NCBI GenBank assembly: GCA_013399305.1
Contig: VXAI01000341.1
Coordinates: 248,001 to 312,000 of the forward strand
DNA: 64,000 nucleotides
Direction: 5' to 3'
Source of the DNA: Rostratula benghalensis
Taxonomy: Eukaryota; Chordata; Aves; Charadriiformes; Rostratulidae
Below the pieces are notes generated by a model, which had not been told where the DNA came from, ran no database searches, and saw only the letters and a list, made by a program, of their open reading frames with translations. Positions 39,376 to 50,225 of the stretch are shown here, one piece after another. Position numbers and translations under genes: made by a program. Within the stretch, counting starts at the first letter, position 1. Each line of letters starts with the position of its first letter.

Positions 39376-40101
39376 AAGGTCACCCTTTGACCCTGCTTCA
39401 CTGTGACTTGTTAATTAACAACTACCCCGGGTGTTATCAGGACTTTGGGAGAGATCAAGGGATTTATTGCTTGGTTCTACCTTGAGGTGGAGGAGAGGAT
39501 CTGGGGTCAGCGTGACTGCATCTACCCCTTTCCCTGCACCCTCCTCCACATGAGGCAATTACCTTCATTGTCTCAGCCCTTCCACAGATGGTTACACTGC
39601 TGTTCAGAGTTGGGCCTTGAGGTGTTGTACCAGCATGTTTTGAAATGAGTCTGCTTTAGACAAAAGTTTTAAGAGCTCTCTTCCCTCCCTCCCATGCAAA
39701 ATAAATTGGAGAGTTTAAATGCACTGTGTCTGGCTTGAAGGCATTTCCCTGTGGTTTATTGCTTTGCTTTTATTGATGGCCTTTGCTTGCTCAAAACAAA
39801 CTGATTAATTTGTTTTGCCGAAGTTACATGTTTAGGGATGAAGGGGTTTTTATGGGGTGGAAACTTTAGTTCCTACTGCCTTCTTCAGAGCTTGGTTCCA
39901 CTCCCTGCAAAGTTTGTAGAGGCTCAGATAAAGAGGCCCTTGTCCAAGCTGGGAAGATGCAACCTGCCAATTAGCTGTGGGTAGAACAGGAGGATACATT
40001 AAATTACAGACAGCTTTTGAAAATTTCCGAATGTCCTGCTGAAGCAAAATGATAGATCTTTTGAGAAATGTAAGATGATCTGATTCTGCTCCTTAATTTC
40101 C

Positions 40102-40116
40102 AAAAAAAAAAAAAAA
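40102..40116. repeat. Poly-A tract (15)
   Basis: Fifteen A followed by GAAC. Not attached to a recognised retroposon. Confidence 0.75.
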
Positions 40117-41559
40117 GAACAAAATTGGAACAATCATTCCAATTATATTAAACTATGAAGGTATGCTAAGAACAGCATCAGATAGGTATTTTTTCAGTAT
40201 AAAAACACCCTCAAGGAATCATTCTATTTTTAAGATGAACTTGGTATTATGGTAATATAAAAGAAGTCTATAATTTATAATTTCAGTTGGAGGTGAAGAA
40301 ATTTAACATGTCAGCTTCTCTATTCACTACCCCAGCATTCAAGACTAACAGGCTGTTCCTTCACCTTCACTGTCAGTCATTTAGACCAATTACAGATTCA
40401 GTCAAACAATATATATATCAAATGAGAAAATACAGCAAAAGAGAGTTGAACATAATATCTTTTAAAAAAAGAAAACCACAGGTCTGTAAGGGTACATTTA
40501 GTCCTACACTGTACGTGCTTCATGGCCAAAACTCTTCAGCTGTTACTCTGGTGTTTCTGGAGGTGCTATATGGACTAAGTTGAGAAGTGGTTCCCCACTG
40601 TTTGTGTGTTGGAAAAAAACTGTTGACAGATGATGGTTATTTCTTGTACCATTTAGAAACGCTCACTGCCTGGCAGTTTGTTCTTAAAAAAAACATAGGA
40701 GGCAAAAGATAAAGTCCTATATTGGTATTTGGGTTTTGTATGCAGAACTGTTCACAGATACTGAGAAAAAAAAACAACAACCAAACAAAAGCTCATTCTG
40801 GCTGGGTTGACATTAGTATTAATATTAAACATTAATTTTTTTGAGTTCTGAGCCTTTAAGATCTCCTGTGCAGCACTTCAGCACTTCTTTAGCACTGAAT
40901 TTATAGGTAACTGTTTCCTTTTAAGATGTAGGATATAATTGCTTTGACCTCTGTTCTGACAGTACTAAATATTCAATGTGCTCCAAATAAAATCCACAAA
41001 ACTAGAAGTGGAAAATCAGATTCCTTATTGAGATGCATAAATATAGTTACAGGTCTAGAAATCTTATTTAAAAGCAGCAGCATTCCTTTGGGGTAAGTTT
41101 ATTATGACAAAATATACATGACCAAACTTAAATATAGTTAACCTAATATGATCAGACTGATTTAGAGCAGAGGTAGGTCAGCACTAAGTGCTTTTGAAAA
41201 TCTCATCCCAGCTCTCTAGAGACTAAGGCTACGAGTGCAGAGCATCAGCCTAAGGCATGCTGAAGAGGGAGAAGGGATTCTTCTCAGTGGAGACAGGCTT
41301 TAGTTGGAAAGCAGGAGCATGAAACAGACTGGAGGATAGGGAAAGACCCAGCTTTTCCCAAGGCACAAGCCTTGGAAATTTACCTGCTTGGTTACATTCA
41401 GGATTCTCTGCCACCAACGCTGTGTACATAAGGGCACAGCCCCCCTTTTTTTTGATGGGTAGGGGCATCCATCCATGGGGCTTCCATGGGATAGGAGCAT
41501 GTTTTAAGCATTATTGCTGCACCTAAGGAGTTCAGATGAAAACCTTGAGTTTGCCAGCC

Positions 41560-41835
41560 TGTCGTGGTTTAGCTCCAAGTGGCAACAAAGAACCATGAGG
41601 TCATTGCTCTCCTCCCTCCCACTTTCCCTCCCTCCCCATGTACAAAACATGATTAATGTACCACTGCTCACTGACCGGACCTGGGAAGCCCCCAGCCTGC
41701 TCCCAAATGGTGACTTCCTGCCACCCCTATCTTACCCCAGCCTTCCCTTGGCCAGTCCCCTGACTGTATACGGGACATGGTCTCATATGGTATTGAATAT
41801 CCCTTTGGCTAGTCTGGATCAGCTGCCCCTCTCTT
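41560..41835 (+). mobile_element. Degraded solo LTR fragment of an avian endogenous retrovirus
   Basis: The left edge TGTCGTGGTTTAGCTCCAAG matches the remembered start of a common avian endogenous retrovirus LTR (TGTCGTGGTTTAACCCCAGC). Further in, CATATGGTATTGAATATCCC and TTTGGCTAGTCTGGATCAGC correspond to its conserved GGTATGGAATA..CCCTTTGG..AGTTTGGGTCAGC block. The usual middle part is missing and the copy stops soon after the GGATCAGCTGCCC block, so the 3' end (polyadenylation region and CA terminus) is not seen. No internal gag, pol or env sequence adjoins it. It is an old, broken solo LTR. Assigned by memory; orientation is from the TG edge and block order. Confidence 0.7.
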
Positions 41836-43140
41836 AAAACCTCCTTTAGGTTTTACCTTTTTTAAAAAAACGGGATGTTCCAAAGGCAGTGTCCTTGGTG
41901 TTTTTAACGCAGAAATCTCACAGCATGGAAACTGTTTTCTGGTGTGATGTTTTCATTTTAATATATAGAAGTCCAGCACTAATTTAGGCATTTGAGTGAG
42001 TAGGGTCTTGCTGTTGCACACTGGAAGAGGCTTGAGGGTGCTCCTCTTGCAAATGTGACTGATTAATTAAGAAGTTGAAGGTCTAGCGAGGTCATGAAAA
42101 GAGTATTGCACCCTTTGCATGCATGACTTCCTACTGAAATGACTGGAGTTGTGGGGTTTTTGAGATTTGGTTGGATCCAAGCCATGCAGCATTGGCTCCT
42201 TTGCTCATCAATGAGGGCACTCGTTCTAATGCCACACCCTCCAGAGGCCTTGCTCATCACTAATGCTTCATCCCACACACATCCAGCTGATGGAGGTGCT
42301 TCTCCCATCAGTCATGGTGTCCAGCATGAGATGCCTGCAGTTTTCTGCTGCCCTGCCTCCTCTCAGAGCCAGCTGTGTTATTGCAAGTCCCCAGAGGAAG
42401 GCATTCTTTCCAGTCTCTGTGATATTTAATGAGTCATTTTGTCTCCCCTTATCACTGTTGTAGTTTATTCAAGTGACAGACTAACTGACCAATCCAACTT
42501 TCTCTTGGACCATGTGTTTGCAGTTTTAAGAGCTTCCTCCTATTCAAAAAAGTATCTAGCATAAGCAGAATGTTTAGCCCTTAAACTGCAGCAGCATGGT
42601 GCCGTTAGGTGAAACACACAGCTGCTGTTACATGTAACATGTGCTTGAGTTAAACCTCCTGAGTTGCTTCCCATGATCAATGGTTTTATACAGGAACACA
42701 CAACTCATAGGTGGATTGAAACCTCTAAGGCTTTATCCTTTAAGACTGACTTTTGCACATCCATTTTGTATAGAACCTGCAAAGGACTGGGGAAACATTC
42801 TGTCTGCATCTGTGTATCTTTGGGCTGATATGTATATATATATATAGTATCAATATAAGAAATATCCCTGCAAATGTTTGAGGCAGAGGATAAGAAAGAA
42901 GGAGCACATTGAGTAAACAGATGGGGTGGGCCAACATTAAAAGCAGGATGGTTATGGTAAGTGTAATGTGCAGAAGTCACAGTACATCAGCTGGCTAATT
43001 GGTGCTGAATGATTTGTAGCCATCTCAGCAGAGGTGAGTTTTAAGGAGGTTTGAAGGAGAGTGGTGTCATGGCTCTGAAGATTTGTACTCTCACCTGCAG
43101 AAGGAAGGACTCTGGGAAAATCAGGAATGTTATTACTCCA

Positions 43141-43225
43141 GTGCTGCTTTTCTATATATTTTTATATATTCTTATTTTTCTATATTCTTTCTCTTATGTA
43201 TTTATTTTTTTAAATTAATTTTTTT
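43141..43225. repeat. AT-rich low-complexity segment
   Basis: TATATTTTTATATATTC and similar words with almost no G. The apparent open frame, rich in phenylalanine, tyrosine and isoleucine, is a composition artefact. Confidence 0.75.
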
Positions 43226-43261
43226 CTTTACATTTTCCACAGAAAATGTCTCTAATGAGAC

Positions 43262-43400
43262 AGAGTGATCATGGGCCCAGATGCTGTTCTGCGAATGCCA
43301 GTTTTTAAACCAGCTGAGAATCTGGCCTGATATTCAGCAGTCACTTAGTGCTTTCATCTGCAAAGTACTGTGCAAACAGTAATTAATTCTGCTGGGGAGC
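43262..43400 (-). repeat. Ancient amniote repeat fragment
   Basis: On the minus strand, AATTAATTACTGTTTGCACA, GTACTTTGCAGATGAAAGCA, then CAGGCCAGATTCTCAGCTGG and TTTAAAAACTGG. The CTCAGCTGGTTTAAA block resembles the repeat at 12583, and the GTACTTTGCAGATGAAAGC block resembles the GTAAAGCGCTTTG tail of amniote MIR-like elements. Old and low identity; a family name cannot be given safely. Confidence 0.4.
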
Positions 43401-43796
43401 ACACAAGGAAGTGCTGCTGGAATAGTTATGCAGACTGCATAGCAGGGAGAGGCAGCAAGGACAGTGTTGCTGAGCTTGGGAGGTCCATACTTAGATGCAT
43501 AATTCAGCAAAGGGACCCACAAGTGGTTTCACAGGAGAAAAATCTCCTCTAAGTGCCCAGTTTTTCCACTGAGTGGGTGCTTGGTGTTTCCAAAGGAAGA
43601 AAGTATTTCCCTGTTGCTGTTGCCCTGTTTAGGGAGATGGGTGATCTGGGATTTCTCTGCCCACAGCCACCCCTTCAGATGGGTTCAAGCTTGCAGAGAC
43701 AGTAACCTCAACATCCAGGCAAGTGCTCTGTGGTGAGTGCAGAGTAAGAGAGGCTGTGCAGAAGGACTGCAGGACTGCAGTTACATGCTTTCGACT

Positions 43797-44254
43797 TGGA
43801 AAATCACTTGGAATGGTAGGTGTTGGAAGGACCTCCAGAGATCATGTAGTCCAACCCCCTGCTAAAGCAGGTTCACACCGAGTCGCACAGGATTGCATAC
43901 AGGTGGGTTTTGAATATCTCCAGCGAAGGAGACTTCACAACCTCTCTAGGCAGTCTGTTCCAGTGCTCTGGCACCCTCAAAGTAAAGTTTTTCCTCGTGT
44001 TCAGATAGAATTTCCTGCCTTCCAGATTGTGTCCCTTCTCCTGTCATTAGGCAGGAGAAAAGAGTCTAGTCCCATCCTCTTGACACCCACCTTTTAGATA
44101 TTTATATGTACTGATAAGTGTCTTCTTTTCCAGGCTAGACAAACCCAGCTCTTTCAGCCTTTCTTTGTAAGACAGATGCTCCAGTCCTCTGATCATCTTT
44201 GTAGCCCTTCCCTGGCCTGTCTCCAGTAGTTCTTGTTTTTCTTGAGCTGGGGAG
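43797..44254 (-). mobile_element. CR1 LINE, 3' end (part 1 of interrupted copy)
   Basis: The left edge is the 3' terminus: AATCACTTGGAATGGTAGGT then TTGGAAGGACCTCCAGAGAT, the antisense of the CR1 tail. The minus-strand frame at 44047-44328 encodes the end of the reverse transcriptase, with [20 protein letters not shown] and [16 protein letters not shown]. Its upstream side ends abruptly at about 44254, where an opposed CR1 fragment begins. The peptide belongs to the [14 protein letters not shown] lineage of bird CR1, the same lineage as the endonuclease remnant at 45.4-45.6 kb, so both are probably halves of one insertion. Confidence 0.88.
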
Positions 44255-44777
44255 GTTTGTTCAGTTTTAGCCCCCTCACTACAAGAAAGACATTGAGATA
44301 CTGGAGAATGTTCAGAAAAGGGCAACAAAAATGCTGAGGGGTCTGGAGTACAAGTCTTACGAGGAGCAGCTGAGGGAACTGGGGTTATTTTGCCTGAAGA
44401 AAAGGAGGTTGAGGGGACACCTTATCACTCTCATACAGCTACCTGAAAGGAGGTTGGAGTGAGGTCAGTATTGGTCTCTTCTCCCAAGTAATGAACAAAA
44501 TACATAATAGGACAAGAGGAAATGGCCTCAAGTTGTGCCAAGGGAGTTTTAGATTGGGTATTAGGAAAAAATTCTTGACTGAAAGGGTTATCAAGCTTTG
44601 GAACAGACTGCCCAGATAAGTGGTTGAGTATTTAAATATGCTGGAGGAATTTCAAAATTGTGTAGATGCGGTGCTGAGGTACGTGGTTTAGTGGCAACTT
44701 AGCAGTGCTAGGTTAACAACTGGACTTGATGATCTTAAAGGTCTCTTCCAACCAAAACAGTTCTGTGATTCTGTGAT
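44255..44777 (+). mobile_element. CR1 LINE 3' fragment nested in opposite orientation
   Basis: A plus-strand CR1 piece begins at TTCAGTTTTAGCCCCCTCAC, runs through GGAGTACAAGTCTTACGAGG (a [15 protein letters not shown] segment) and TATCACTCTCATACAGCTAC, and ends with CTTGATGATCTTAAAGGTCT and the octamer-type terminus TTCTGTGATTCTGTGAT. Several stops break the frame. Its sequence type ([19 protein letters not shown]) matches the minus-strand copy at 53.9-56.3 kb, not the host copy around it. It therefore appears to be a later insertion of another CR1 subfamily into the older element. Confidence 0.88.
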
Positions 44778-46000
44778 AGGAAGTTATGGAATACAATGTC
44801 AAATGCTTTGCTGAAGTTGAGGCAGACAACATCCTCTGCTGTCCCCTCTGACTAAGCCAGTCGTACCATCATAGGAGGCTATCAGATTGGTCAAGCATTA
44901 TTTCCCCTTGGTGACTCCCAATAACGTTTTCCTCTACATGGTTAGAGATGACATCCAGAAGGAGCTGTTCTATCACCTCTGCAGGGATGAAGGTGAGACT
45001 GACTAGCCTGTAGTTTCATTGGTCCTCCTTCTTGCCCCGACATGATATTGGCTTTCCTCCAGTCCTCAGACACCTCTCCTGTTCTTCATGGCCTTTCAAA
45101 GATGATAGTGTGGGTTTGCAATAACATCTGCTGGATCCCTCAGCACTTGTGGGTACATTTCATCAGGCACCATGGATTTGCAGGTGTTGAGTTTGCCTAA
45201 GTGATCTCTGACCCAATCCTCCTCAACCGAGGGAAAGTCTTGCTCTCTTGAGGCTCTTTCTCTTACCTCTGGTATCTGGAATTCCCATGGGCCGGCCTTA
45301 GCAGTAAAGACTGCTAAGAAGGAAAGGCAGCATTCAGTAACTCTGCCTTCTCTGCATCCTCCATCACCAGAGCACCAACTTTATTCAGCAGGGTACCCAA
45401 ATTTTCCCTAGTCTTCCTTTTGCTACTGATATATTTGAAGAAACCCTTCCTGTTGTCTCTCGACCTCCCTTGCCAGATTTAATTCCAAGTTATCGTCAGT
45501 GCTCTGCAGAAACCTCCTGGACTGTGTGTGCCTGTTTGTGTTGCCTTTCCAGCAAATATCAAGGTGGTTGAAGTCCCTCATGATGACCAAGGCCTTTGAT
45601 TGTGAGACTATTGACAACTATTTGTAGAAGACCTCATCAACTTCCTCTTCCTGATCAGGTTGACTGTAGTAAACACCTACAACAGTGTCACCCATATTAG
45701 CCTGCCCCTTAATTCTTATCCGTAAGCTCTTGACTCATTCTTCATCTACCCCTAGTCAGAACTCCCTGCATCCCGTTTGCTCCACCACATCACCTCAGTG
45801 GCCTGTCTTTCCTAAAAGGCACGTAACCATCCATGACAGCATTCCAATCACGCAAGGTATCCCACCATGTCTCTGTAATTGCAATGAGATCATGGCCTTG
45901 TGACTGCACACAGATTCTGCTTATTCCCTATTCTGCGTGTGTTGGTGTGGAGGCATTTCAGAGAAGTAATCAATCAAGCACGTTGCCCTGCTGGTGCTGT
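44778..46000 (-). mobile_element. CR1 LINE, 5' part of interrupted copy (endonuclease to reverse transcriptase)
   Basis: Minus-strand CR1 resumes at about 44780, in the palm region of the reverse transcriptase (ACAATGTCAAATGCTTTGCT is antisense of the KAFD region), and runs upstream into the endonuclease. At 45423-45617 the frame holds RDFNHLDICWKGNT (family form GDFNHPDICWKDNT). Antisense translation near 45650 gives YSQPDQEEEVDEVFYK, and near 45850-45895 ITETWWDTLRDWNAVMDGY, a core endonuclease motif. Compared with the copy at 54 kb, about 485 bases are missing at the join with the nested fragment. A second deletion joins endonuclease (STDDNLE) directly to LNLAREVERQQEGF of the reverse transcriptase. 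The upstream limit near 46000 is approximate. Non-functional. Confidence 0.85.
45423..45617 (-). pseudogene. CR1 endonuclease/reverse transcriptase remnant with internal deletion
   Basis: A 64-codon piece. Its first part carries the endonuclease motif DFNHLDICWKGNT, with the Asp-Asn pair of apurinic-type nucleases retained, then QSRRFLQSTDDN. It then jumps to LNLAREVERQQEGFLQIYQ, which in the family lies several hundred residues later, near the start of the reverse transcriptase. The fusion is therefore a large in-frame deletion product, not a new protein. It lies inside the interrupted CR1 copy at 43.8-46.0 kb. Confidence 0.8.
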
Positions 46001-47950
46001 ACACACCCTGGTTCTCCTCTTGGGAGGCAGCTAAGTAACATTTGTTGCTGCTTTTGTAGGTCTGGCTTATTCCATTGGATGCGATGGCATGAGCATTGCC
46101 ATTTTGGACCCTGCCACTTAGGTCCTTCAGTTTAAAGTCTGCCTCACCAAAATGTAGAAACTGCCTGTAGTGCATGCAGATTTGGAGATGCCCAGTGCTC
46201 TGCTTTGCACTTCCAGCTCTTTGCATATGCAAAACTATTTTGCCCATTGGATTTGGCAGGAGTGAAAAAGCACAGTGGGGCTGCAAGAAGGGCTGTGAGA
46301 ACATTTTTCATCTGCTCTTAAGGACAACGTCAGCAGCCTTCAGCATGGGCTGCAGTAACCTATGCTGGGGAGGATGAGGAGAGCTCATACATCCCCTGCT
46401 GCTGTCTCTCCACAGGCAGGACAGTGGCAGCTATGGAGCAGCAGCATTTCCAGCTGGCCTGATCACCAGTGTCTTCCAGCTGCACACAGCTGTCTCTGTC
46501 TGGCACGAGGCGATCGATGCTGGCCATGTTTTGAGCTTTGCGTGGAACACCACTTTTGAGTGAAGATGCTTTTGAGTGAGGAATGTTTTAACACTGAATC
46601 CACTCAGGATATTAAAAGGATGCCTACTGATACTGACTTAGTAGATGTGAACCATACAAATCTTACGTGACTTGACTAATGCTGTATTAATCAATTCCTG
46701 GTTGAAATAGGCATCTAGAGGAGAGGAGGTGTGCAATTTGTTGGTATTATGAGGGCGAGTTGGAGTGGTGGCACTGATGGGGCCAAAAGGGAAGGCAGAG
46801 GAACACTTGATGCCAGAAAATAACATGACTGCAAAGAGATTTTGCTGGTTAGATGTTTCTTGGGGACTGGATGTGAATCTGCTTGGTTCTGAAAGCTGGA
46901 GGTGTCTTCGTATTGAGTGGAAACAGATCTTTGAACAAAAGACAGATTCAGATTGATGGTGTAGGAGTTGGGTTTTGGTGTGACGTTTGCTGACCTTGCT
47001 CAGATGAGGAGGGGGGGAGGCTTTAAACTTCTTGCACAACTCATTTAATAGCACTTACCAAAATGGCAAATTTTAGAACCTGAGCAAATGCACTAAGAAA
47101 AAATATATTTCTTCTAGCCTTTTCAAAATAGGTAGATAAAATGTGCCTGACCGCAGGTGTATGTTCATGGAGATCCACAGGTACCTATTGATAGTTCTTC
47201 AAATTTATTTTTAAAGTTGGTGAGTTAAGGAGCTGAGGAAAGAGAGAGCATATCCAAATAAGTTATTTTTCTAGTGTGCTTGGTCTATGCATTTAAGATA
47301 GTTTTAATTTCCACTCTTCCTAAGACTTCAGTAGACCAACACACTTTCGTTTTAATCTCAAGATACTGTGCCTGGGTTTGCATGAAAGGTGAGCCTGGAT
47401 GTTTTGAGGCCTGCAAGCTGTAATGAGAGATGTTTATATGAACTGCTAGGGTTCCATCTTATCTTACCATCTCAGGAGTGAAAAAATAAACTTAATGAAC
47501 CTAGATCAGCCAGATTTGTGATGAAGTCACACAGAAGAGAGAAGATTTGCAAGTAGCTGGGATTTTCCTGGGTGATTTTATTTTTATGGGCCCCTGTTGT
47601 TCAACATTTTATTCAGAGTAAGAGTTCCATTAATATTAAACAAATGGTGTGATGATTCATAAAGAGGGTCATGAGCTCCATATGTGAATTAGGAATTTAA
47701 TCTCCAGCTGGTTTCACTTTAATCCATGTCATGTGTGCGGATTCAGAGAACTCCAGTGTCTTTGAATAATTAGTGATAAAAACAGGAAAAAAATACTCCA
47801 TTGAAACAATTTTCTTGTAGAAAAAAATGTTTTTTCAAAACAAAATTGCCTGTTAAAGCTAATCAGTTTTATTGGCATTTTCATTTGAGCAGACGTAAGA
47901 CAAAAATAATTTGGAAGATGTCAAAATGATGATTTTTCATTTTTTTAGTG

Positions 47951-47969
47951 TCAAATGAACTTCATTTGA
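47951..47969. repeat. Perfect inverted repeat, 9-bp arms
   Basis: TCAAATGAA, one C, then TTCATTTGA. It lies in a T-rich and A-rich segment. It could bind a dimeric factor or be chance in AT-rich DNA. Confidence 0.75.
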
Positions 47970-48491
47970 AGTTTTAACTCTTACTGTGTTTTAATAGGAA
48001 AAGAGAAAAGTGAGGCGTTTTGTTTTCATCAAATGTAATTTGTTTTAATTAACCTAAAATTATTTTCTTTCTAGAATGTTATTTCACCAAAAAGGAAAAC
48101 TTTATTAGCTTTTTTCCTGTTGTCTACATATAATTTTAATACTGGTTCAGATTGGGGAAAAAAATTAAAATGGCCAAGTCTTAGGAAATTAACTTTCCCC
48201 CTACTTCACCCTGGAGCCCTGGAAAAATATTTGTCAAACATTAATTTCCAAGACAAATGTGCCAAGATTTTTCTCAGGCCTTGCAGAGATTGCATCCTTT
48301 TCATGTCAACTGTAAGACGCTTCTGGGGGATACAAAGCAGCTGCTCACAACACAAAACACACATATAAAAAAAAATTTCTCATCTGTGGAGTTTCCCAAG
48401 AGGTTTTCTTATGCTGCAGGTGGGTTTCAGCTGGCACACGGTTTCACACATGGAATTTACATGCTGACTCAGTTGCATCTTGACTTCCAGC

Positions 48492-48516
48492 TTTTTGTTT
48501 TGTTTTGTTTGTTTGT
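48492..48516 (+). repeat. (GTTTT)n tract
   Basis: TTTTTGTTTTGTTTTGTTTG followed by TTTG. Simple repeat. Confidence 0.8.
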
Positions 48517-50095
48517 AGCATTTGGAGGATAAGTATTGAATCTACAATCAAGAAATACTTGATTTCTTGGGGGCAGTATAAGTGCAAATCCTGATGCAGT
48601 AGGGTAGGTTACTTCATGCATGGCTCTAATTAAGGAGTGTTGCTGTTGTATTTAATTGGTCAACTCATGAAGCAGGCCATAGTGCATGCTTGAACTTAAG
48701 AAGCAGGCATATGGTTGCATACAGAATTGAAGTTTTAACATCTGTAGTGTCTGCAGAACTCTGAAAATACAACTGTACTTAGTCTCTTAAGGATCAAGGC
48801 TATTTTTCTTGGTGTGTGGCTTGAGTCTTACTACTTTTTTTCAGTGTCTGGGAGGTGTAGGAGAGCTAGTGGAATGGGATCTGTGGGGTTAGTGACCCAG
48901 CCTCCCAGTCAGGATAGGACTATTGTCTGTATGAGACCAACTCAGGGTGGCTTTGTCTAACTGTATCTTGAAAACCTCCAAGGATGAAAGGTATTTAAAG
49001 CTTAAAATGAGAAATGTGTAGACTTGAGTAAGTTTTGGGGGAGAAAAAATAAATTTTAAAAAAATTAACTACATAACTGAGTTAAAAACATGCAATTAGG
49101 GAAGCATGCAAACGGTTACACAAGCTGAAGTTTGTTATCTGGTTGTAAATTAGACAGACAGCTGCAGGATATCGGTAGACATATGGCAGGAATGTAAATA
49201 GTTTGCTCACACTTTAGTGACATCCTAGAAAGCTGTGTGTAAACTTTCTGAAGTGAAGAGAGAAAAGATGATTTCCTGGAAAAGAGAGTTTTCAAGAAGA
49301 ATAATCGCTAATGAATAATCTGTGTCCCTCTGGAACGTGAAGGCTTTATTTTTGCTCTCACTTAAAAAGCAGCCTCTGATCAGACTGTATTTTCTTGTTT
49401 GGCTGATGACTAACACACAAGCTGGTCAAGATGCTGGTTTCACTGAGTAGCTGGAGCCATCGTAGATCACAGCTACCATGGGATTTGCCTGCTGATTTCA
49501 GCAAAACCTCCTGGCAGATGCTTTGTGTCTATGAGGATTTAGGGAATATGATAACGAGAAGGGTAAACAGTTGAGTAAGTCAAGAGGGAGTGTCAGATTC
49601 CAGAATGTAAATTCATATGTCAGTGGCCAAAACGCCTCGATCTTCCACCAAACTGAATGCAAGACTTGCCTGCATACCAGCTGTAGGGGTTGCTGCTACC
49701 GTTAGTGACCTTTATAATAATATTCTAGTGGAATGCACTACTGTGAGGCAATAATTTTGACTTATTTTGCAAGCCAACAAAGCTGTCTAAATATTTAAGG
49801 CTGTTTCATTACTAGTTGGCCATTGTATGTTTTGCTTTGCCATAAGGTGATACTATAAAGGCCATAAAAATTCCCAATCTTTTTAATAAGACAATTTCTG
49901 AAGGATGCAAAGAAGCTTTTTATAGAGTGGAAGCAGTGACAGGAGAGTGAGGAAAATCAAAGAAATTAATACATCAGTAATGTTTCAAAAGTACATTTCA
50001 TAAGAGAGTTTTCCTTAACTATCCTTCAAAGATGGCATGATGGAAAATTCAATTATTAATCAATGGTACTATCTCTCTCTTGGGTTCAAGAACTA

Positions 50096-50131
50096 TTTTT
50101 TTTGGTTTTGTTTTGTTTGTTTGTTTTTTTT
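50096..50131 (+). repeat. G/T-rich low-complexity tract
   Basis: T runs with GGTTTTGTTTTG and GTTTG units. Simple repeat, same style as the others in this window. Confidence 0.8.
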
Positions 50132-50212
50132 AAATGAAGATTAACATCTGGTTAGTCTACAAAGAATTTTTGGAATTGTAAAACTATATAAAGTGTGTGG
50201 AGGATTAATATG

Positions 50213-50225
50213 AAAAAAAAAAAAA
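50213..50225. repeat. Poly-A tract (13)
   Basis: Thirteen A following ATATG. No retroposon body is recognised upstream. Confidence 0.75.

Larger units (their letters stand above)
33101..41559. other. Non-coding stretch, no gene supported
   Basis: No supported gene. Contains homopolymer and G/T-rich tracts (34627, 35752, 37746, 40102), a possible antisense MIR-like fragment near 39308 and otherwise unique-looking DNA. It would be the intron downstream of the candidate exon. A pyrimidine-rich acceptor-like site before 38198 and a GTGACA donor-like site near 38272 enclose an open frame, but the peptide is hydrophobic and unrecognisable. Confidence 0.65.
41836..43796. other. Non-coding stretch, no gene supported
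   Basis: No supported gene. It contains a short (TA)n run near 42835, a strongly AT-rich segment at 43141-43225, and an old repeat fragment at 43262-43400. The pyrimidine-rich stretch ending CCACAG at about 43242 looks like an acceptor, but the frames after it stop within about 25 codons and no donor is evident. Confidence 0.65.

Noticed and set aside
46174..46559. Overlapping open frames on both strands in a G/C-richer patch
   Set aside because: None resembles a known domain, and higher G and C content alone lengthens chance open frames.
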